DNA of 6,279 nucleotides, from positions 1 to 6,279 of the forward strand of contig URIJ01000123.1 of assembly GCA_900547835.1 (NCBI GenBank), read 5' to 3'. Below the pieces are notes generated by a model. It saw only the letters and a program-made list of their open reading frames with translations. It did no database searches and was not told where the DNA came from. Of the stretch, positions 1 through 4,921 are shown in pieces. The stretch is from an uncultured Collinsella sp. (lineage in GTDB: Bacteria; Actinomycetota; Coriobacteriia; Coriobacteriales; Coriobacteriaceae). The stretch's first letter is position 1; each line of letters opens with the position of its first letter. A program made the translations under genes and the position numbers.

Positions 1-7
1 GAGGGCC

Positions 8-1168
8 ATGTCGGATTCGCCTAATTTTTTGACCTATGCCCAGACGGCGTTTGATCCGTTTGAGGAACGGCCGTTCTGCGCGGTGGATAGCCTGGTCTTT
101 GCGTGGTTGTCCTATTTGCGTTTGCCGGGTGATATGGCGGAGCTGACGAACTGGCAGGGCCTAGACGTACGCGAGCTGCTGCGCGCCGAGTGCTACCAAG
201 ACATGATTGGCGACCTGTGGGATCCGGAGGGGAGCCGTGCCCTGTTGGAGGCTGTGGCAGCAAGCCCTCGCTACCGTGGCGTTCGTGTTTGCGGCTATCG
301 TAGCGTGAGTGATGCCGAGACAACGGAGCAGTTTGCGGCCATGACGTTCCGATTTCCGGCGGGGTTTAGCTATCTTGCCTTCCGGGGGACCGACAGCACG
401 ATTGTGGGCTGGAAAGAGGACTTTAACATGGCGTTCCGGTGTCCTGTGCCGGCCCAGGAATCCGCGGCGCGTTATGTAGACGAGGCGGCGGATGCGATTG
501 ACGGGCCGCTTTTGTGCGGAGGTCATTCCAAGGGTGGAAACCTTGCGGTGTACGGTGCGGCGATGTGCCCCGATGTCGCCCGTGAGCGAATCGAACGGGC
601 GTATTCCCATGATGGTCCGGGCTTCGTCGAGGAGTTTCTGAGCGGCAACGCCTTCGCCGATCTATCCGGTCGAATCGACAAGACGCTACCTCGGTCGTCG
701 ATCTTTGGCATGATGTTCGAGACACAGGAGGACTATGCCATCGTTGAGAGCACCGAGTTCAGCCTGCTTCAGCATAATCCCTTTAGCTGGGTGGTTGATG
801 GTCGCGACTTCGTGTACTGTGAGCGCCTGTCCGCCGGTGCTCGATACGTTGATGGCTCCATTCGCGAGATGCTGCTTGCGGTGTCGCCTAACGAGCGCGA
901 GCGTTTTGTAGATGCGTTGTTCTCCGTGCTTGAGGCTACGGGTGCTGAGCGGTTTGCGGATATCGCTGGGAATCTGCGCGAGAGCCTGCCCGTGATGCTC
1001 CAGGCTGCGCAAGGCTTTGACAAGGATACGCGACGCTTTGTCTCGCAGACTATCGTTGCGATTCTTAAGTGTGCGCTTCTGCCCAAACGTCCCCAGATCG
1101 ACATGCCCGCTGCCGGCAAGAGCTTGGCAGAACAGCTCGAGGCTTGGCAGTCCGAGCTCCTGCGCTAA
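8..1168 (+). CDS. DUF2974 (Mbeg1-like) family alpha/beta-hydrolase
   Basis: This 386-residue protein looks like a lipase-type alpha/beta-hydrolase of the DUF2974/Mbeg1-like family; its substrate is unknown. The nucleophile elbow GGHSKGGNLA lies at residues 171-180, making Ser174 the probable nucleophile. The upstream block FRGTDSTIVGWKEDF (125-139) and the SHDGPGF block (200-206) are the other segments I associate with this family. Asp202 and His256 (in LLQHNPFSW) are plausible triad partners, but that is inference. There is no signal peptide or membrane segment, so it is probably cytoplasmic. The ATG at 8 is preceded by a GAGG purine stretch, but the frame stays open to the left edge, so a start outside the window cannot be excluded. 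The gene ends with TAA at 1166-1168. It lies about 110 bp before the next gene on the same strand, and nothing links the two functionally. Family assignment is fairly sure; the biological role is not. Confidence 0.85.
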   Translation: MSDSPNFLTYAQTAFDPFEERPFCAVDSLVFAWLSYLRLPGDMAELTNWQGLDVRELLRAECYQDMIGDLWDPEGSRALLEAVAASPRYRGVRVCGYRSVSDAETTEQFAAMTFRFPAGFSYLAFRGTDSTIVGWKEDFNMAFRCPVPAQESAARYVDEAADAIDGPLLCGGHSKGGNLAVYGAAMCPDVARERIERAYSHDGPGFVEEFLSGNAFADLSGRIDKTLPRSSIFGMMFETQEDYAIVESTEFSLLQHNPFSWVVDGRDFVYCERLSAGARYVDGSIREMLLAVSPNERERFVDALFSVLEATGAERFADIAGNLRESLPVMLQAAQGFDKDTRRFVSQTIVAILKCALLPKRPQIDMPAAGKSLAEQLEAWQSELLR

Positions 1169-1170
1169 CC

Positions 1171-1205
1171 ATTGGTGCAAAGCAACCTGTCCCCGATGCA
1201 CCAAT
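1171..1205. repeat. 9-bp inverted repeat with AACCTGTCCCC core (REP-like)
   Basis: ATTGGTGCA (1171-1179) is perfectly complementary to TGCACCAAT (1197-1205), leaving a 17-nt loop that contains AACCTGTCCCC. It begins two bases after the stop codon of the hydrolase gene. No T-run follows, so it is not a standard intrinsic terminator. From memory, short palindromes with a GGGGACAGG-type core are widespread intergenic repeats, often discussed with REP-associated transposases. No such transposase is present in this window. Confidence 0.6.
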
Positions 1206-1235
1206 CTTCGATGCGCCTGGGGCGGGATCGACCGC

Positions 1236-1241
1236 TATACT
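1236..1241 (+). promoter_or_regulatory. Possible -10 box ahead of the NdpA-like gene
   Basis: TATACT lies about 40 bases upstream of the ATG at 1280 and matches five of six positions of the sigma-70 type -10 consensus. There is no convincing -35 box at the usual 16-18 nt spacing, so this is only a candidate. The 6-bp inverted pair GATCGA (1226-1231) and TCGATC (1256-1261) overlaps and flanks it, but it may be chance. Confidence 0.25.
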
Positions 1242-1279
1242 GGTTCGTGCCGAAATCGATCTAGAACGGAATGCCGTAT

Positions 1280-2284
1280 ATGAAAATCAATCACGCGATT
1301 CTGCATATCCTGGACTTTGACTCTGCCGTCAACGTTATGAGCCAGCGCGAGCTCGATATCGAGAGCCGCACCGTGCGTAATTTCGTAACCACGCACCTGC
1401 GGCGCGCTCGTACCTCGGCTGATAACAAGCGTGCCACGTTTGCCGAGAACTCCGCATTCGGCGGCGAGCTCAAGGGCTATTTCTTTGGTGAGCGTGAGTT
1501 CGTGGATCTGTCTCAGCAGATTGCGGAGTTCATCTCTTCCGAACTTACCAAGGCCGAGAAAGCCGAGTCCACTGACGTGCTTGTGGCGGACTTTGATGAC
1601 GATGAGGATGCCCGCTGGTTTGCCGTGATGCTGCTGGGCTCCAAGCAGGCTTTTATGCACGAGGTGGGTCGCGAAGAGGGCGAGGTGCGCAACGACATTG
1701 CGCGCCACTACGCCATTCTGCCGAATCCCTCGCAAAAGGTGCCGAGCTATGCAATCGTGCGTGCAAGCACCATGGAGATCGGCTATGTGGATAAGAAGCG
1801 CAAGATTGCCGGCGAGGATCGCATGCTCATTCCCGATGGCCTGCTGCAGTGCGACACGGGGGTATCGGGCAAGGAGGTCATCGACACCGTGACGCGTGTG
1901 GTCGAGGAAGTCGCCGAGGAGCACGGTGCCAACACGGCCGTGGCGCTCGCCAAGGTTAAGGCTGCCGTTGCCGAGAAAGTCGAGGATGACGAGGAGCTGC
2001 CGCCTTGGGATATCGTCGATGAGGTCTTTGAGGACGAACCAGTTATCAAGGAGAGCGTGCGCGCGGCACTGACTGAGGAGAAGGTGCCTGAGCGTGTGCC
2101 CGTGGAGCGCAAGCAGGTCGAACGCGCGGCGGTGCGCAACCACAAGATCCGTACCGACACGGGCATCGAGATCAGCTTCCCGGCCGAGATGGGTTCGAAC
2201 TCTGAGTACATCGAGTTTGTCAACGAGCCCAACGGCCTCATCTCCATCGAGCTCAAGAACATCGGAAGTATTGAGAATCGATAA
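1280..2284 (+). CDS. NdpA/YejK-like nucleoid-associated protein
   Basis: This 334-residue protein resembles the 37-kDa nucleoid-associated protein family (NdpA, E. coli YejK, Pfam PF04245), which binds or co-purifies with the nucleoid and whose exact role is poorly defined. The N-terminus (MKINHAILHILDFDS) matches the family's opening strand, and the central part carries a VADFDDDEDARWFAVMLLG segment (102-120). An acidic, helix-prone stretch (about 208-255) is followed by a charged Arg/Glu-rich region (266-291) and a predicted beta-rich C-terminus (290-334). I prefer the ATG at 1280 because CGGA (1267-1270) sits 9 nt upstream of it. An in-frame ATG at 1271 would add three residues but has no properly spaced ribosome binding site. 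The gene stands alone, with a strong terminator 26 bp after its stop. Whether it is a housekeeping protein or part of an accessory locus cannot be told from here. Confidence 0.8.
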   Translation: MKINHAILHILDFDSAVNVMSQRELDIESRTVRNFVTTHLRRARTSADNKRATFAENSAFGGELKGYFFGEREFVDLSQQIAEFISSELTKAEKAESTDVLVADFDDDEDARWFAVMLLGSKQAFMHEVGREEGEVRNDIARHYAILPNPSQKVPSYAIVRASTMEIGYVDKKRKIAGEDRMLIPDGLLQCDTGVSGKEVIDTVTRVVEEVAEEHGANTAVALAKVKAAVAEKVEDDEELPPWDIVDEVFEDEPVIKESVRAALTEEKVPERVPVERKQVERAAVRNHKIRTDTGIEISFPAEMGSNSEYIEFVNEPNGLISIELKNIGSIENR

Positions 2285-2309
2285 ACTGCTCTTGGACGTT
2301 GCAAAAAAC

Positions 2310-2341
2310 AAAGGCCGAAGCCTTTTGGGACTTCGGCCTTT
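2310..2341 (+). terminator. Intrinsic terminator, probably bidirectional
   Basis: AAAGGCCGAAG (2310-2320) pairs perfectly with CTTCGGCCTTT (2331-2341) over 11 bp, with a 10-nt loop. On the plus strand it is followed by a T-rich tail (to 2349), so it should end the NdpA-like gene's transcript. On the minus strand the tail is also T-rich (complement of 2302-2309), so it can also act as a final stop for the lysine operon coming the other way. Confidence 0.9.
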
Positions 2342-2396
2342 TTTGTTTTCGGCTTGGTGGCTGACATTGCGCCGCAGGTTGAGCTCACGTCAGCGA

Positions 2397-2495
2397 AAAC
2401 GCCCCTAAGCGAGCAAGGTGACGTGAAAGAGGAGGGAAGCGTACTTTGGGTACGCGACCGACGATTGAACGTCAGATTGCCGCTTAGGGGCGTTT
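2397..2495 (+). ncRNA. Candidate structured RNA: long hairpin with four tandem G.A mismatch modules
   Basis: This 99-nt stretch folds by hand into one long hairpin. The base stem pairs 2397-2411 with 2481-2495 (15 bp, perfect). A2412 is bulged, then GCAA 2413-2416 pairs with TTGC 2477-2480. A 2x2 internal loop follows, then TGACGT 2419-2424 pairs with ACGTCA 2469-2474. Above that, GA dinucleotides at 2425, 2429, 2432 and 2436 each face GA at 2467, 2463, 2460 and 2456. They are separated by A-T, A-T (2427-2428/2465-2466), one G-C (2431/2462) and two G-C pairs (2434-2435/2458-2459). A capping stem GCGTAC (2439-2444)/GTACGC (2450-2455) closes a TTTGG loop, with A2438 bulged. The reverse complement would give TC/TC mismatches, so the orientation is plus. 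No clear promoter is visible. It could instead be a single-stranded DNA element or a repeat. I cannot match it to a named RNA family. Confidence 0.6.
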
Positions 2496-2508
2496 GCAGC
2501 GTCGGGCC

Positions 2509-2536
2509 GTTACGGCGTTTGGTAAAACGCCGTAAC
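2509..2536 (-). other. Perfect 12-bp hairpin just past the dapH stop
   Basis: GTTACGGCGTTT (2509-2520) is fully complementary to AAACGCCGTAAC (2525-2536), with a 4-nt loop. It starts two bases after the dapH stop codon, so it forms a compact 3' structure on the operon mRNA. No T-run follows on either strand, so it is more likely an RNA-stabilising 3' end or a weak or factor-assisted terminator than a canonical intrinsic terminator. Confidence 0.6.
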
Positions 2537-2538
2537 TA

Positions 2539-3258
2539 TTAAAGCTGGCGCAGGCCCTCTTCCAGGCCGGTCTTGCTGTCGGTCTTCTCGTCGCGCATCT
2601 TGATGACGCGGGCGGGAATGCCGGCCACGACGGCGCCGGCGGGGACGTCCTCGACGCACACGGCACCGGCAGCCACGACAGCGCCCTTGCCCACGCGCAC
2701 GCCCTCCAAGACCACGGCGTTGGCGCCGATCATGACATCGTCCTCGACGATGACGGGCGTGGCGCTGGCGGGCTCCACAACGCCTGCCAGCACGGTGCCG
2801 GCGCCGATGTGGCAGTTCTTGCCCACGGTGGCGCGACCGCCCAGCACGGCGCCCATATCGATCATGGAACCCTCGCCGATAACGGAGCCGATGTTGATGA
2901 TGGCGCCCATCATGATGACGGCACGGTCGCCAATCTCGACGCGGTCGCGGATGATCGCGCCCGGCTCGATGCGGGCGTGGATGCCCTTAAGGTCGAGCAT
3001 GGGCACGGCGGAGTTGCGGCAATCGTTTTCAACGTCGTAGTAATCGATGGAATCGGCATTGGCGTCCAGGATGGTCTTGAGCTCGTCCCAGTCGCCAAAG
3101 ACGGTCTTGCCGCGACGGCCGCCGTAGACATGTGCGTCGCCCCAGGCAACCTTCATGCCCGGCTTCTCGCGCACGTACAGCTTGACGGGCGTCTTTTTGG
3201 GCGCGGTGGCGATGTAGTTGATAATCTCCTGTGCATCCATCTCGGCTGCGTTGCTCAT
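2539..3258 (-). CDS. dapH: Tetrahydrodipicolinate N-acetyltransferase (DapH)
   Basis: DapH transfers an acetyl group from acetyl-CoA to tetrahydrodipicolinate, giving N-acetyl-2-amino-6-oxopimelate (EC 2.3.1.89; some annotations use dapD). It belongs to the acetylase branch of lysine/diaminopimelate synthesis and is cytoplasmic. The 239 residues match the family's usual length of about 235-240. Residues 8-90 form the DapH N-terminal domain, with the conserved VENDCRNSAVPMLDL stretch (76-90). Residues 93-220 form the left-handed beta-helix of hexapeptide repeats, including ARIEPGAIIRD (95-105), INIGSVIGEG (121-130), GGRATVGKNCHIGAG (140-154) and VVAGIPARVI (210-219). It ends in LRQL, like the Bacillus protein as I recall it. 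The ATG at 3258 has a strong AAAGGAG (3268-3274) 9 nt upstream; Met7 is a less likely alternative. It is the last gene of the operon, 39 bp after dapB. The deacetylase and aminotransferase that should follow in the pathway are not downstream. Confidence 0.95.
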   Translation of the reverse strand: MSNAAEMDAQEIINYIATAPKKTPVKLYVREKPGMKVAWGDAHVYGGRRGKTVFGDWDELKTILDANADSIDYYDVENDCRNSAVPMLDLKGIHARIEPGAIIRDRVEIGDRAVIMMGAIINIGSVIGEGSMIDMGAVLGGRATVGKNCHIGAGTVLAGVVEPASATPVIVEDDVMIGANAVVLEGVRVGKGAVVAAGAVCVEDVPAGAVVAGIPARVIKMRDEKTDSKTGLEEGLRQL

Positions 3259-3267
3259 ATGCTGTTT

Positions 3268-3274
3268 CTCCTTT
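3268..3274 (-). promoter_or_regulatory. Shine-Dalgarno of dapH
   Basis: AAAGGAG on the minus strand, 9 nt before the ATG at 3258. It fixes this start over the in-frame Met7 and shows that dapH is translated independently within the operon. Confidence 0.8.
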
Positions 3275-3297
3275 GCGTGGGAACGGTTGATAACTGG

Positions 3298-4038
3298 TTA
3301 GGCAAACATGACCTGGTCGAAGGTGTAGAAGCCGGGGTCGCGGACGACGAGCTTCTGGGCGGCGGCAAGGGCGCCGTTGACGAAGATCTGGCGGCTCGTG
3401 GCGCGGTGCGTAAGCGTGACTTCCTCATCCTGGCCAAAGAAGCTCACCTCGTGCACGCCGGCGACGGTGCCGCCGCGCAGCGAGTGCATACCGATTTCCT
3501 TGGGATCGCGTGCTCCGCACATGCCCTCGCGGCCATAGACGGGGTGGTAGCCTGCCTCGGGTTCAGCTTCGACGACGGCGTCGAGCAGCAGCTTGGCAGT
3601 GCCGCTGGGGGCGTCGACCTTTTGGTTGTGGTGCGTCTCGACGATTTCGCAGTCAAAGCCGGGCAGCTCGCGTGTAGCCTGCGCTACCAGATGGCGCAGG
3701 GCTGCGATACCGATGGAGTAATTGCCCGAGTGCATAACGCGGGTGTTCTGGCCCAGCTCACGCAGGCGGTCCATCTGCTCGGGGGTGTAGCCTGTGGTGC
3801 CTGAGACCAACGCCGCGCCCGTGCGCTCGACATAGGCGACGACAGCGTCGAAGGTCGCGATGTTCGAGAAGTCGATAATCACATCGGCAGCCGGTGCGTT
3901 CTCGAGCTCGCTCAAATCGAAGCCAATCTGGGCCACGATATCAAAAACGGGCTGCCCGGCGGCATCGACAATGCTTTCGGCGGTGGTGCGGATGAGCGAG
4001 CCCATGCGGCCCGTTCCCATAATGACGGTCTTAATCAA
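3298..4038 (-). CDS. dapB: 4-hydroxy-tetrahydrodipicolinate reductase (DapB)
   Basis: DapB reduces the DapA product with NAD(P)H to tetrahydrodipicolinate, the substrate of DapH. The 246 residues fit the family's usual 240-270. The N-terminal Rossmann nucleotide-binding motif is GTGRMG (8-13), a GxGxxG form that is one residue shorter than the GxxGRMG of many DapBs. DFS (56-58) and SGTTG (79-83) line the cofactor site. The signature ETHHNQKVDAPSGTA (134-148) carries the catalytic His136/His137, Lys140 and the substrate-binding SGT. The start is a TTG at 4038, preceded by AAGGGAG (4048-4054) with 9-nt spacing. Starting at the next ATG (4020) would remove the first beta strand of the Rossmann fold. 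The first 8 bases overlap the end of dapA, which points to translational coupling. dapH follows 39 bp downstream. Confidence 0.96.
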   Translation of the reverse strand: MIKTVIMGTGRMGSLIRTTAESIVDAAGQPVFDIVAQIGFDLSELENAPAADVIIDFSNIATFDAVVAYVERTGAALVSGTTGYTPEQMDRLRELGQNTRVMHSGNYSIGIAALRHLVAQATRELPGFDCEIVETHHNQKVDAPSGTAKLLLDAVVEAEPEAGYHPVYGREGMCGARDPKEIGMHSLRGGTVAGVHEVSFFGQDEEVTLTHRATSRQIFVNGALAAAQKLVVRDPGFYTFDQVMFA

Positions 4039-4921
4039 GCAGACCAGCTCCCTTCAGAGCATCGGTAAGTGCGGATCGCGTGTCGTCTGCCATGGGGCAC
4101 AGCGGCATACGGTAGTTTGCCTCGATCATGCCCATCTGGGCGAGCGCTTCCTTAACGGGGATGGGGTTGACCTCGCTAAAGAGGGCGTTGATGAGTGGCT
4201 GGCCGGCAATCTGGATATCGCGGGCGCGCTCCACGTCACCATCCAGGTAGGCGCGGCACATGTCGTGCACGAGTTGCGGCTGCACGTCGGCCCACACGCT
4301 GATGGTGCCCGAGGCACCCAAGCTCATGAGCGGCACGGTAAGTGCATCCTCGCCCGAGTACATGCGGAAGTCGTCGGACAGCAGGTGTGCGATCTTGGCG
4401 GCATAGGCGACGTTGCCCGAGGCCTCCTTGATGCCCATGATGTTGGGGTGTGCGGCCAGGCGCTCGACATTGCGCTCGCTGATACCGCAGCCGCAGCGAC
4501 CGGGGATGTTGTACAGGATGCAGGGGATGTCCACCGCATCGGCCACGGTCTTAAAGTGCTGGTAGATGCCCTCTTCGTTGGATTTGTTGTAGTAGGGGGT
4601 GATGAGCAGCAGGCCGTCGGCGCCCAGGCCCTGATAGGTGAGCGATTTGGTGAGCATCGTCTGCGTGGAGTTGGAGCCCGAGCCGGCGATGACGGGGATG
4701 CGACCTGCGACCTGCTTGACCACGGCGGCGACGACGGAGTTGTCCTCGTCATCGGTCATCGTGGCGCTCTCGCCGGTGGTGCCCAGGGTGAGAATGGCGT
4801 CGGTGCCATTTTGCAAGTGGAAATCGATAAGGCGCTCGAGCGCGTCAAAGTCGACACTGCCGTCCTTTTTAAACGGCGTAACTAGGGCGACGGTTGAGCC
4901 CTCGAGATTGCGGATGTCCAT
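4031..4921 (-). CDS. dapA: 4-hydroxy-tetrahydrodipicolinate synthase (DapA), internal start within the lysA frame
   Basis: DapA condenses pyruvate with aspartate semialdehyde, the first committed step of diaminopimelate/lysine synthesis. Taken from the ATG at 4921, the protein has 296 residues, the normal family length, and begins as a typical DapA (LEGSTVALVTPF). It is a class I aldolase TIM barrel with GTTGES (47-52, pyruvate binding), TPYYN (108-112), the catalytic tyrosine in YNIPGR (Tyr137) with Arg142, and the Schiff-base lysine in GIKEASG (Lys165). GTISVWADVQP (205-215) corresponds to the usual GVISV-A-N-P strand. A strong GAAGGAG (4928-4934) precedes the ATG by 6 nt, so DapA can be made alone even though the upstream lysA frame reads through it. 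The stop at 4031-4033 overlaps dapB by 8 bp. The DapA identity is secure; whether the mature protein is free or fused to LysA is open. Confidence 0.93.
   Translation of the reverse strand: MDIRNLEGSTVALVTPFKKDGSVDFDALERLIDFHLQNGTDAILTLGTTGESATMTDDEDNSVVAAVVKQVAGRIPVIAGSGSNSTQTMLTKSLTYQGLGADGLLLITPYYNKSNEEGIYQHFKTVADAVDIPCILYNIPGRCGCGISERNVERLAAHPNIMGIKEASGNVAYAAKIAHLLSDDFRMYSGEDALTVPLMSLGASGTISVWADVQPQLVHDMCRAYLDGDVERARDIQIAGQPLINALFSEVNPIPVKEALAQMGMIEANYRMPLCPMADDTRSALTDALKGAGLLD

Noticed and set aside
1226..1261. GATCGA/TCGATC inverted pair around the TATACT box as an operator
   Set aside because: Only 6 bp with a 24-nt spacer; expected by chance and unsupported by any nearby regulator.
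1235..2311. Open frame of 358 codons antisense to the NdpA-like gene
   Set aside because: High-GC shadow of the real gene: no recognisable domain, and it runs through the terminator stem.
2397..2495. The long palindrome as an ordinary intrinsic terminator
   Set aside because: No T-run on either strand, a strong terminator already lies at 2310-2341, and the ordered GA/GA interior is not explained by termination.
2397..2495. CRISPR repeat or array
   Set aside because: Only one inverted-repeat pair with a structured interior; no regularly spaced direct repeats and no cas genes.
2354..2542. 62-codon plus-strand frame across the intergenic region
   Set aside because: It spans both hairpins and the end of dapH; its sequence is explained by the RNA-like structure, and it has no Shine-Dalgarno or family resemblance.
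2809..3804. 331-codon plus-strand frame over dapH and dapB
   Set aside because: Antisense to two conserved enzymes, compositionally biased (Ala, Gly, Asp, Val), no family motifs.
3860..4885. 341-codon plus-strand frame antisense to dapA and the start of dapB
   Set aside because: Mirror of DapA codons in a GC-rich genome; no domain or ribosome binding site.
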